From Utricularia gibba (lineage: Eukaryota; Streptophyta; Magnoliopsida; Lamiales; Lentibulariaceae): a DNA stretch of 64,000 nt. A model generated the notes under the pieces. The model saw only the letters and a program-made list of their open reading frames with translations. It ran no database searches and was not told the DNA's origin. The stretch covers positions 2,604,001 through 2,668,000 of the forward strand of contig NEEC01000011.1 in NCBI GenBank assembly GCA_002189035.1, given 5' to 3'. The number at the start of each line of letters is the position of its first letter. Positions within the stretch are counted from its first letter, which is position 1. This document shows positions 35,193-47,043 of this stretch, in pieces. Both the position numbers and the translations under genes were made by a program.

Positions 35193-36054
35193 GGAGAGCC
35201 GGTGGACCCGCTGGGGCTTGACCCGTTGACCGTCAACGGACTTGACCCGAATCCGATGATTATTGAGGTTTGCTTACGTTTCAAGAAAAACTAATTAATG
35301 TATTATTAAATTAAGTATTTAGTTATAATTAAATATATATGATTTTTTAATATTTGATTACCGACATATTATCATAATAAAGTAATATGTATCCAATGGC
35401 GCGTCTCTGCGTGTCCATAAATCAACTCAATTTGCATTTTACAACCATAAATCAACAGCGCAGGCCCCACCTCATTAACTCCGGGGTCCATAACAAATAT
35501 ATTAAAAAATTATTTAAATTTAATATAATAATAATTATTATTTTATCTGAAACGAAAGAATCAGTGATAAAAATTTAAATGGACAACAAAGAATCTGTGT
35601 CGCTCATAGAATCCATTTAATATTTTATCCTGAATAAATGTTTTCACATTAAAAAATCAATTAAATAATATAATTATCTGATAAACATTACCAAAAGAAT
35701 GATAAAAAACCATATTTTAAAACGATACACTATCAATTATATTGTATGTTTCCAAGTCTATTGACATGGTCAATATATACCTTGGTTTTCGCCAGGTGGG
35801 GCCACAGATCATAGCTTGAGGCACAAGATATCTTAGATATTTCCGATTTCTGATGATGATGATGCAGCACATCAGATCAGATCTGATCTGTACAAATTAA
35901 GGTGGATTCTGGAAGAACACCGCAAATACTTGGAAAAACAACTCACTGTTAGTATTCAATATATACAGTTGTGTAAACTTGTTTGTTGGGCTAAACATGT
36001 ACAACTACAAAATAAAAGAAGCCAATAGGCCCGGCCCATAAAATGTGAAGTCTC

Positions 36055-36387
36055 TGTTCTCTTGATTCTATTCACACGGGTTCCAAAACTCATCCTACTC
36101 ATACATGGAAATGCTTAGGCCTTGTTTGATATGAAGTTATAAGATTGGTTTATAATAAATTTAATAAAATTATGTTGTTTGATATGTGGATATAATTATA
36201 CTCTTATATATGGGTATAATCATTATTATATCCATATAATACCCTCATATATAGGTATATGTATATCCAAATAGGGGTATGAATATTTTAATACCTACAT
36301 ATTTGAGTTTAGATAAACCCAAATAATCTAAAACTATGAAAATCTAAATCAATCAACCAAACAATGACTTAGTCTGCTTAGTGCTAA
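36055..36387 (+). pseudogene. NAT exon 6/intron 6 fragment, split by a MITE
   Basis: 36055-36117 plus 36372-36387 match 32318-32396 of the intact NAT gene with few changes (TGTTCTCTTGATTCTATTCA, ATACATGGAAATGCTTAG, GTCTGCTTAGTGCTAA). Exon 6 ends with ACACGGGTT instead of ACACAGGTT, so the splice site is lost. No other NAT exon is present, so it cannot be functional. Confidence 0.88.
36118..36368. mobile_element. Tourist-like MITE, 251 bp, TTA target duplication
   Basis: Ends GGCCTTGTTTGATATG and (reverse-complemented) GTCATTGTTTGGTTG form imperfect terminal inverted repeats. TTA occurs at 36115-36117 and 36369-36371. The intact NAT intron at 32374-32385 (GCTTAGTCTG) is the uninserted site and has a single TTA, which fixes both borders. 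The interior is AT-rich with no ORF. PIF/Harbinger-derived by TIR and TSD type. Confidence 0.82.
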
Positions 36388-36753
36388 GATCAATTTATAT
36401 TAGAACCAGGCCAGCCCATTTTATGGGAGCTTAAATCTAAACTTTTCATCCATTATATAAATGCATCATTTATAAACATGATCAATTTATATTGAAATTA
36501 AGAATTAGATGTATAGAATAAATATATATAAACCTCAAATACGTAATAAACTTGTATCAAATAACAAACAAACACTAGTAGAACAAACATTACACGGAAC
36601 GGGAGCGGTTTATTCCCATAAATACTACACAAAGTGTTCAATTGCTAAATCCCCATGAAAACTGCTCATTGATCCAAACAGAGACGGCGCACCGCAGGAG
36701 ACAAACTGACCAGAATCAATGGATATGCACATTTAATGCATCCAGGGCGTTCC

Positions 36754-37242
36754 TCAACCGGAATAAGTGAGACGCCGGGTAGCCTCTCCCTGCACTTGCT
36801 TCAGCGTTTCCGGGAAGTACTTGAGGATTTTCCTGGCGAGGTAATTGCCGATTTTGAAACCTGGTTCGAGGAGAAAGGGATTCAGCACTCAAACACTGTC
36901 AACAAGTGTCTAATTCATCACCAGCAACTAACCGTAGAATCCGCCGGCCAGGATGGCCGCCAGGTTCCCAGCACTCAAAACTGCTCCCGTCACTTTCCCA
37001 GCGGCTGCGCTGACGGTGCAGATAGAAATCTGAATCGCCCTCCTCAGAATCTGATAAGCTTTCTCGCGAGTGGGTTTGATTATGAAGCTGATGAGAAGAG
37101 GCACTGCCTTAGCAACCGCTGCAGCAGCGACATTTAGCAGAAACTGCAGTCAGTTCGTTGTTTGCATGGAATCCATGGACGGAAAAAAAAACAACTCACC
37201 CACTGCGTTTTCCAGAACCTCCGTTGCCTCCTCCATGTCCAT
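36754..37242 (-). CDS. Small protein of unknown family, tandem copy 2
   Basis: Predicted 111 aa: exons 37200-37242, 36933-37118, 36754-36860. Paralogue of the gene at 34480-35009, with the same intron phases and exon 2/3 lengths. Shared blocks: PLLISFI, PTR, SAAAGKV, GAVLSAGN, AAILAGGFYG, KIG, KIL, FPETLK. The N-terminal exon is 12 codons shorter (MDMEEATEVLENAV). Differences such as VEVGVCAG/IQISICTV are mostly conservative, suggesting both copies have been under some selection. Function unknown; the Gly/Ala-rich hydrophobic core suggests membrane association. Confidence 0.68.
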
Positions 37243-38472
37243 GATACCTGCCAACATTCCAAACAAAGCAAATGTTTTACGCATTCTTCAAATTCTGATT
37301 CTAATAAGAACGGAAACTGGCTCCTGGAAACAAACGGGATCCTGATCATACTCATCACACACAAAAACTAACACCTACCAGAAGCCAAAGGTGTGCTGTG
37401 CACTTGGTTTGGATGGATCGAGCAAAGGTAATGTTGTGGAAGACGACCAACTGCAAGTCCTCTCCCTCGCTCTCTATGTATTTAGAAACGGGAGGGCCCC
37501 ACAGGTGCTTGACCGTTGATTTTTGAGACTTATTATTATTTTTATTAAATTAAAGAATTTATAATGAAATACATTTATCGCGTGTTAGTTTTTAATATTT
37601 AATTGCTAACGTAATACATATTTAGCATCTAAAATATTCCATAAAGGGCCACCACCATGACTTGACTGTTGACCAGTCTTTTAAAAAACTGATTAATAAT
37701 AATATACTATTTAAATTTAATATAATTTTAATTAAAATGGACTCATTCGTTCATACAATCTGTCAGTTGGCATTTAATATCTTATCCTTAATAAATGTTT
37801 TCACATTAAAAAATAATGATTAAATATGCCGAGAAAAGCAATGGCGCGTGTCCCCGTGTCACAGATGCGTTCGTTTGGACTCATTCACATGATCATCCAT
37901 CACCTGGAGGCTGGAAATGGGACAAAGATTGATTTTTGCAAGGTGGGGCCACAGGTGAGAACTCGTGGAAATTTCCGATTTCAATTTACTCGCTCATTAT
38001 TGTTTTTTATTTATTTTAAAAAATCGAAGACATTGCACCCAGCAAATCTAATTTTTAATATTTGAGTAAAATGATTCTTCATTTTTTAATACAAATTATG
38101 TATTTCATCTTTATTAACAAAATAAATTTCCAAAATTTTAATTATAGGATATAATTAATTTTCAAAATTTTATATTTTAAATATTTTTTGATCCACTACT
38201 ATTTAAACATTTGAGATACAATTTTTTAGATCAATATAAACAATGAATATTAAATTATTAGAAATCAGTTTTTCAAAAAGTAAGACCCATGTTTTAAAAT
38301 GGTGAAAATTGATTACTTTTATTATTATTATTTTTGAGTAATAAGATAATAATAATAAAAGAATAGAAAGCATTTTGAATCCAATGATATTTGCGAAGGC
38401 TGTGTACTCCCAATTGGCATTTTGGTGAAAATCTTGGCAGTTAAAAAATGATGATGATGACGATGATGCAGA
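37243..38472. other. 1.2 kb spacer, copy 2 promoter and DCL1 3' side
   Basis: 37243-37990 is the duplicated upstream flank of copy 2 (its TATA is weaker than that of copy 1). 37990-38460 is AT-rich with ATT and GATGAT microsatellite-like runs. DCL1 3' UTR is probably at its right end. Confidence 0.45.
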
Positions 38473-41400
38473 TCAGGAATACCATCTGTTGAGGAGCTCC
38501 AGGAGGACAAGCGCGGCGGAGTCCTTGGCCTTCTTGACGCTGGGCATGGGCTCCCCCACGCACTCGTCCGTCCACCCTCGATCCGGAGTGTTGATCCGCA
38601 CGCAGAATGTGAATCTCTTCGCGTGCGCAGGGCCTCCCTCGTGCACGCACCTACCCAGCAAAAGGGTTTCAATCTTGGAGGATTCTGACACCGGTGAGTA
38701 GGAGTAAGTAGCTGGCAGCTTACTTGTAGGAGGGCATCGGCCAGTTCCGGCGGAGGCAGATGTCGTTCAGCGTCTGCCGGGTGAAGTTTTGGATGCCCCC
38801 GTTCTGCTTCTCCTTCCCTTCGATTTCTTCCTCCTTTGCCTTGGCTGTCTCCTTCTCCTTCAGGGCAACCAGGGCATTGCGTGCAGCCAACTTCTGGGCC
38901 ATCTTCTTCTGAGGGTTGTGTGCGACTCCCACCTGCACGCCGTCCACGTACACCTCTACGGTTGCCAGGTTCCCGATCCGGGTCGCTTTGTACTCCAGCC
39001 CTTCGGCTTGGTGCTGGCATCTTTCTTGCAGTTCTCGCACAGGGTGCATCGGGAGGGTTTCTGGGGTCACCATGGGGTTCAGCAGGGGTTGGAACACCTG
39101 CAACAGAACGACAGGAAATCGAATTAGAAGCTCCTAACAGACGCTACAAGGCCATGGGGAAATCTAACCTTCCATACAGCCCCTGTGTTGCAGCCGCTGT
39201 CGAGGAAAACAGCTCCGGCAATCGACTCCACGATGTCTCCGAGGACCTTGGGAGCTTTACAGTCCCCCAGCCCAAACGAGTTGAAACCAGGCTCTGAGAG
39301 CTCCTTGCGCACCTCCTTTACAAAGTCGTGAATCTGGAATGCAGGGGAAGAAGAAATGTAAACAGATGTGTAGTTCAAGAGACAACATAGCAGAAAGAGA
39401 ACCTGTCTCTCAAGTGCACTTGATCCATGCCGAAGGTGCATATGGAGGTTATGCTTTACAGCCACACGAGCAAAATTCTCATTGTTTACTGCAGCAGCAC
39501 GCAGGTCAGTGAGGCGCCCCGGCGGCAGATCTGTGTAGGTGAAGAAGAGATGCCTTGTGATCAGATGATCAAGAACAGCATCACCCACAAATTCTAACCG
39601 CTGATAGCAAGAGATTCCAGAAGATGGGCGAGATGCATGAGTTATAGCTTCTATCAGAAAGCTCCTGTCTTTGAATTTGACATCCAGTGAGCCTTCCAAA
39701 GCTTCAAAATCCACAGTTCTTATGATGTTGTCTGGAACACAACTTGGCCTAACTGAGTTGCTCATTTCCTTCAAATCAAAGTCTATTTCAATCCCAATCC
39801 ATCGCATTAGGTGGTTTGCCGCATTCTTTCCACCCTCAACATAAAATATACCAATCAAAGCTTCCACTACATCTGCCAGTGTTTTACCAGATAGGACACG
39901 ATACGCACTCGTGTCACCCTCAAGTTCCCCATCTTCAGTTTCGTACTCTTCATATTCATCATCATACTGAACAGCTGGTTTTGAGTTCGAATCAGACTGA
40001 ACTTCCTTGTCAAAAACAGAGGGTGGCTCTTCTTTTGTGTCCTCATCAAAGACAGGAAGAACTCCTGGTGCAGCCCATCTTGAAGGAGCAAATCGATCCG
40101 CCTGGATATAAGACTGTAGTCCCTTTCTCAATGCATACTGATAGAGCACCAAATTGCTCACCATCTGCTGTCTCATCCTAGTAAGCTGTCCCTCGTGTTT
40201 CTGGGGATGCTTAAGGAAAAGAAATCTGCTCACCACCCATTTAAGATACGCATCACCTAAAAGCTCTGCTCTCTCATAGCAGAACGTTTCTTGGCATGAT
40301 GCGGCTGTCAAGGCTTCCAAAATCTACAAGAAAAAAAAGGTTCACAACTTCTGAAAGTTCAAAAGCTAAGCCCAAAAGCCTGTAGAATACAAACCTTTGA
40401 AGCAGGAACTGGATAATTAATCATGGCCTTGAGCTGTACGGCAAGAAGCATACTTTCAATCCTTCTCATTATTGATGGCAGTCTTTGAGCACCCCTGACT
40501 AGTGGCCCAGGAAGTGGATGCACAAAACAGAGCTCAGGAGGGAGAAAAACATAATATATCTTCTCATGTATTTCATCTAATTCACCATCGTGGCCTACAT
40601 AAGAAACTTCAATAACTGAAAAGGATATATCCAAGTGCCTAAGCACATGAAGGTAAAGGATAATGGGGCACACCTTCAGAATGTTCAAATCGTGGTGACA
40701 AAAGATTCTTGCAGTATGAAACACCGCGGGCTCTTATGAGAGGTTGCTGTTTATACATCAAAACCACACCATATCTGAAGTACAAAGAAGATTGGCCATC
40801 AGCAACACCAATAAATCACACATAATCATGGATGGAAACTTGAAGAGGAGATGTCATCTAGCAACATGTTAATAAGAAAAGAACGAAATCATGCAGAACA
40901 TACTTCTGCTTGTAATAATCGGCATAGGAACTATATTCTAGAGGACCAAGATAGCCTTCTTTTCTGGGGAATGAGTTCTCAGCCGTCATATCTAAGCGCA
41001 CAGAATCTACATAAAACCGCTTCCCAGAATGAGCAGCAGTGACAATTTTTCCTACCAAATCTCGTGCTTCAATACAGGAATCAGCCAGCACCAACTTGCC
41101 CTTGCTGAAGTCAAATTGGCAGCCTAACTCTCTAGCATCTCTTTCTAGTGCTAATCCAGATGCTTTTACCACATCAAATTGTGCCACAGCTCCTCTAATT
41201 CCATAGGTAGGGTGGCATGCTTGCTCAAAGGGCATATTGTGCCTTAACTTACCGAATCCATATTCTCTTCGGTCTCCACCTAGTGTACGTTCATTAGTTC
41301 CAAGATACACATCAGGCCTAGCTCTTTGAAGAGGATTGTTCCAAGCATCAGTCTTCATCACATTTTCAATAAGTGCCCAATCAATGCAAGTAGCTGCATT

Positions 41401-44400
41401 AGAAGATGTATTACCAACTAGAGGAATGAAGAGGTATGCCTTTGAGGTATCCCAGGGTGTGTTGGATGGTTCGACATCCACATCTAACACAATGCTCATT
41501 AGTCTTACATGAAAGCTCTTGAGCAGTGCCAACTGTAGATTAACAGATCAATGGTTGTTACAAGTATAGATTTCAGCTTTGGAACACATCTTAAATCACC
41601 AAAAAAAAGACAAGGCAACAAACCTGACTTTCTCGAATATCTACAACTCCATGAAAGACCAGACTTGCCTTTGTTATCACAGAACGGGCAATAAATAAAT
41701 CCACTGACAAGGTTAATACCTAAAACAGATCAAATGACATATAAAGAATCCATCTTGAACCATTCATAAATTCAAAAATGCAAAAATGAAGTACCTCTGC
41801 ATCCAACTCACTGCCAAACACTACGGCAAATTCTGATACTTGAGTAGAAAGAGGATCTTTTGAAAAACCAAAATTTTCACATTTAATGTGATACATGTAA
41901 AGATGAAATAACTGTGCGTTATCACAGCCTCCCCCTGATAATATCCAATCACCCTATGGACACAAGATATAGAGATGATTATCATTCAAAGAGAAAGCAG
42001 GTTCATAGGAATAACTTAAAAGATGCGGAGCAACTAGGTGGCAACACCTTGATGAAATCTGGATGTCCTTTTGTAAATAGTAACTTGAAAAAATTAATTA
42101 ACATTTAGTGGAATTCTCAAACTCCACAAACTAGTATGGCAGAAAAAATAACCTGCAGAATATCAGCTACTCCTTCAGGGTAAAATTCTCTATGCCTAGC
42201 AGTACCAGGAAGAGGATCTCCATCATCATTTTGTTCATCCTTGTCCGCTTGCCCACCAAAACCCTTGTCAGGCAGAAGCATGTCAGTGAAGGCCCCCATT
42301 TCATGCAGCTTTTTGCAAGCAGCCAAACAAACAGCCTACATGTAGAAATATCCATCAAAAAGCAATTACAATGCTCACATGAAAAAGAACCCAAGACTGT
42401 GATAAGTGAGAAATGCCTGCTGTGCGAGACGCATGGATTTGCACAAAGGCCCCTCCAATTTCTCAAATGGCGCATTACAAGGCAGCTGAAGCTTGCATGA
42501 ATACTCTGTGGGGCATCCGGGTGTCTCATGGCGCTCCATAGTAAACTCAGGATGAAGAATTGAGTATCTAGGGAAAGGTAATTGTGCATGTGAGTTGGAA
42601 TTTGAACAACGACTCATGCACCGAAAGATGCAACAAGTTCACTCAGAAATAGTGAATACGAAGTCCACAGACACGAAGAGAGACCTGTCACTGGGAAGCT
42701 GGGAGCAATAAAAGTGTATAAGTCCAACAGCAGAATTTAGGCTCACGACAGCACCGGTTGATTCAACCTGGTATATAGTATCAGATACTGCCTCCGCGGT
42801 ATTCATGCCATTGAGAGACTTTAAATGGCTTATATCTGTCCTCTCTATGGCTTCTTTACGCAAGGTCTCCTCACTGTTCCTCGCGTTCTTTAAGAAGGCC
42901 ATATGTGAAAAGTTTCCTCTAAAAACAAAGATTGATCACTTTTACACACATACGTTTACTTCAATAGTGAAAAATACAGAAACTGAAAATCTTTTTCTCA
43001 TGGCTACCTCTCAACCATCAATATGTAATCCGATCCAGGCTTTCTAGCACGACCTCTAGATTGAATATAAGCCAGAACTGTCTTGGCAAGGTCAAAGCGA
43101 ATGACAACATTGCACTGTCGAATATCAAGCCCCTCTTCAGCAACACTTGTGGCAACTAAAACTGTCACCTGGAGAAAAGACGCAAATGAATTGAGAGGGT
43201 AGACAAAATTTAGATCAGAAATGAGTGCACATAGAAGAACATACACGTCCATCTCGAAACCGAGATATTGTGTCTTGCATTTGACTAGTTCGCATTTCCT
43301 GACTGTTATTGTGGCCAATCAAAGTTGCTGACTTCACAAAACTTAATGATGGTAGCTCCAAAAAAACCTGGGAGCACAATGTGCATTTGCTTTTTGGTCA
43401 GAACACATCAAACTACAAACCTCTAAGACGTGCATCTTAAACACTACTGACCTTAGGAAGAACCAATGCTGTCACAACACGCTCAACAAAAATTATAGCC
43501 CGAAAATCTTCTGTGTGTTGATACTTGAGAAGAATTTTAATCAATGACTGCACCTTTGGAGTTACTTTCCCATCGGCGACAGCAGCTCCAATAATCACAT
43601 CCACGTGCTCTCCACCAGATACAACTAATAAAAGCATATCCATAAGAGATTGTTCATCATATGAAATTTGCATCATACATTTCAACTCTCACCATGACTT
43701 TCAGAAAGCTCCCCCTCTTCCAGATCATCAGCTTCCTTTTTAACAGCCACATCACCATCCGTATCTATGCCAGTAGAATCATTAACTGGTATGGCTCCTT
43801 CACACAAATGACACTGCAAAAGTGTAACAACTTTTTGCAGATATGATTCTTGGAACTTGATATCTAGTTGATAATTTGCCCTTTCATCATTCTGTAAAGA
43901 GGTTAAAAATCCTTGTGCAACCTGCATCCGGAATCACAATAAAAGGTTCTCACTTAGCAAACTAAACCATATATGAGTTCATAATCAGCATAACATCGAA
44001 AAAAAAGGAAAAAAAGGTCTGTGACCCAACAACATACACCTTCACGATGTGTCCAAAAATCAAAATACCTTAAAGGCACACCATTGCCCCAGCTCTCCAA
44101 GTGCATAGTTAACTGCCCTCAGTTTTTGGATTAAATTAGCGGCACCATCACTTTCAGTACGTTCAGATACACCATAAACTTGGCGGAGCTCTTCCTTTGC
44201 ACCAGCATCTCTTGCTCCCATGCATTGCCATTTGCTTCTTCTAGAACTTAGTCGAGCCGCCTCCTCAACTGCTTGCTCCATTTGTTTTATTTGCTCATGA
44301 AGAGACCATAAAGTAGCAGCTTTATCATACTCAACAACCACTTCTGAAGGCATTGGTACATGTTTCTCTAGCTCTGAACGGTCTTTTATTGTACATACCA

Positions 44401-46208
44401 CTGAATCCAGCTTACTTTCCAGATTCCGAATTTTAATAGCACAATCAACTTGGCTAGACACACCTGAGTTAAATTATAGGTGTAAATGGAGATAACAGAC
44501 ACATACAACACACAATTACTTCGATAGTAAAAATAGAAAACATTAAGGGAAAACTATCTAGTCAATACATCACCCAGAAACGTTTAATCAGCATAAATTT
44601 TGAAACAATGACAACCATTCTACACCTTACATATACACACATAATGAAAAAAAGCATACCCTTCAAGTTCACAGGAGATGCAGTCATGCCGAAAATTGAT
44701 GGCCTCCTCTCCTTGGGAGTTGTGTGATAAAACTCAGACATGACTAAAGAGTAAGGATGTTTTTTTACAGCATGATGGCACTCGTCTAAAATCAATAGAT
44801 TGATTGCTTCCATTTTCACAATGCTGTGTCTAAGTATGTTCAGAAGAATCTGAGCAGTCATCACCAGGACCTTGGACCAACAATTGTATAAGCAGGCAAA
44901 GTTAAGCATGTCTTGATAAACATTCTAGCCATATTGAAAATGATGTAGTAGTTGAAAGATTTAAGAAAGAAGCAGCAATTTGGTCCGAACTTGGATAAGG
45001 AAAAAATTAATGAAAATCTAGGAGAACTCAGTGCATCTAAAAATTGTGTAAACGACTGTCAAGTATTCAAAAATACCTGCTTGCTATCAAACTCACGCTG
45101 CCACCTTCTTGCATCCCAGAAATCCTGTCCCATTTCACCACAATAATGACCAACCTGATAACCTGTCCGTTCACGGATTACTTCAGCTTGCTGCAACACA
45201 CTATACGTTAGACACTGCCCGAAATCATTAAAAATGGAAAAATGATATTTAAATTCTTAAGTATTATACCTGGTACACAAGAGGAACTTTTGGCACCAGA
45301 AAGACAGCCAGCATTTTCTTATTTTGCTTTTGTAATTCCATACTGACGCTTTTCAAAAGTAAAATAGCAATTAATGTTTTCCCAGCTCCTGTTTCAAGAA
45401 ATGCAATTGTATTTCTCTTCTTTGCCTGCTCAAGAACATCCAACTGGTATTGACGAGCCTGTTCTTCAAGAAGTTTCTCCTTTGGCTCCTCAGACTTCTT
45501 CTCAAGTGAACATCCTGAAAACTCTCTAAATTTATGAGTTTTCATTTTATCATCTCTGTTCTGATAATATTCCCAAGAACCCACGTGAAAAATCAATTCA
45601 TTTGATTCTTTTTCTCTTTCCCAGTAACCAGTTGCTTCACGATAATCCCTGTCCTTCCTGGTGCACATGGTGTGGCGGTCTCTCCTCTTCAGTTGATTAC
45701 CCTCCTGAACATGAGCGTCCATATAATCTCCATTATGCTGCCTCTTCCTGCCAGAAGTTCTCTCTGAAAGTCTTTGGTCACTCTTTGGATCCCTACACCT
45801 TACTGTTTTGTCATGCCTTCGCATATTATCAAAGAGAGCACGGCCCCTTTTTCCATATTCACCATTGGTTGAGCCATTGGTCCTTGGCAATGGCCTCTTC
45901 CCATTGCTGTTGGCGATTGGTGGCAATGAGACAGATATTTGGCTAACAGAGCCAGTTCCTTGGACAGTTGAGGATGAACTGCAAATTGAATTTTGGATAG
46001 AAAAAGTCTGTGTGTGATCCATATCGCAATGGCCAGAAGCATTTCCATCACCATTCTTAAAATGAGAACTATCTCTTGGAAGTGTCGCAGATGCAGGCTT
46101 CTCATCCACAAAATAATCATTACACAGTTCATCCTCACACGCATCTAGCCAAAACGAGTTTGCTGCTTCAGAACTCACTGAATCTCCAGTGTTCTTCTCC
46201 ACATCCAT
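38473..46208 (-). CDS. DCL1: Dicer-like 1, miRNA-processing endoribonuclease
   Basis: Nuclear RNase III that makes miRNAs; 1911 aa against ~1909 in Arabidopsis. Exons: 45270-46208, 45077-45190, 44660-44870, 44069-44463, 43693-43921, 43452-43624, 43245-43367, 43008-43168, 42685-42918, 42417-42567, 42153-42335, 41795-41953, 41624-41719, 40904-41532, 40674-40774, 40395-40594, 39403-40323, 39169-39333, 38724-39097, 38473-38650. Arg/Lys-rich N-terminus; Walker A GAGKT (274-278); DECH (380-383); helicase C with [11 protein letters not shown]283; PAZ around 1150-1310; RNase IIIa ERAELLGDA (1383); RNase IIIb LEFVGDAVL (1609); two dsRBDs at the end. Catalytic acidic residues are intact. Intron 42336-42416 has a GC donor. 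The ATG at 46208 precedes FWLDACED. Confidence 0.98.
41711..41806 (-). promoter_or_regulatory. miR162 target site, split over DCL1 exons 12 and 13
   Basis: The spliced sequence TTGGATGCAGAG (41806-41795) joined to GTATTAACC (41719-41711) pairs with plant miR162 with only a few mismatches, near the ends and in the centre. It lies at the conserved position in DCL1 mRNA. The site exists only after splicing. In Arabidopsis this mediates negative feedback of miRNA production; here it is inferred from the match. Confidence 0.8.
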
Positions 46209-47043
46209 TTGGCCCAAGTAATGAAGTTATAAATAATGAGTTCAATAATACATCAAGCAAAGGATCAGTAACAGGGTAATGCAATTTTCCCCTTTCCTGT
46301 TTATCTCTATATGGAATGCAGTAGAAACTGTGCACAACAACAAGCACCCTACTCCAACAAAAGTAAGCAAGATTTCTGCTATTACATGAATACGCTTCAC
46401 AGTTCACACCAAGAGTAATCACTAGGGCGAAAATAAGAACAAACCCACAACAGTTTACAATACTGAAATGACAAATAAGGCGTATTCCTGCAGAATCAAA
46501 CTGCCCAAGAGCGATGGAGAGAGAAAGAGAGAGACGGGAAAGCAGATAAGCGTGACATAGACCACTAAGGAAGCACTTGAGGAGAAAAGAGATCAGCCAC
46601 ACCAAAGTATCCAGATTCCAAGATTCGGCGCCCAAATTCGGTCTATCATCCCACGCCACTCTGCTCTCTCTTCTCTTCACTTCTCTTCTACCATGAGAGA
46701 ACCCCAAATCCCAAAAAAGAAAAAAAAGATTTTCAAAGCCCAAGTCCACGGCTTGGAACTCCGGCAAGTACCCCTGCCGTAAACCTCCCTATACAACCAG
46801 CAGCTCTATGGAAACCCCTACTAATTCATCGCCAATTCTTAAAACTCGTTCACATGGGCAAAGAATTCCCACTTTTCTCGGGCGTCTAAAAAATTTTGTC
46901 GCCTTATTCATTACCATGAAGATGACTTAAAAAAAACCCCCAAATTTCCAAAAAACTATTAGACACTTCATCATTCTTCTTTCCGATCGCTTCAATAATT
47001 ATTATGGCCCCTTTATTACAACTACATACTTCAAAAATACTTG
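46209..47043. other. DCL1 5' leader and MCTP 3' spacer
   Basis: 46209-46790 shows leader-like composition with CTCTCT/GAGAGA tracts and probably a UTR intron. The rest is the MCTP 3' flank. No other gene seen. Confidence 0.45.

Larger units (their letters stand above)
35010..36753. other. Spacer between the tandem copies
   Basis: Holds the copy 1 promoter, AT-rich DNA, an 18-bp perfect palindrome (35873-35890), a NAT pseudogene fragment interrupted by a MITE, and the copy 2 3' UTR. No intact gene besides the flanking pair. Confidence 0.55.
34190..37990. repeat. Tandem segmental duplication carrying the two unknown genes
   Basis: Unit 1 is about 34190-35850 and unit 2 about 36400-37990. Beyond the genes, the 3' flanks match (GGGAGCTTAAA, CATTGAAATTAAGAATT). 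The upstream flanks also match (ATGGCGCGT...CGTGTC, AATAAATGTTTTCACATT, AGGTGGGGCCACAG). Between the units lies a NAT gene fragment (36055-36387), so the duplicated block originally began inside NAT. Confidence 0.8.

Noticed and set aside
40775-40903. miR838-like hairpin in DCL1 intron 14, as in Arabidopsis
   Set aside because: The 129-bp intron here shows no extended self-complementary arms.
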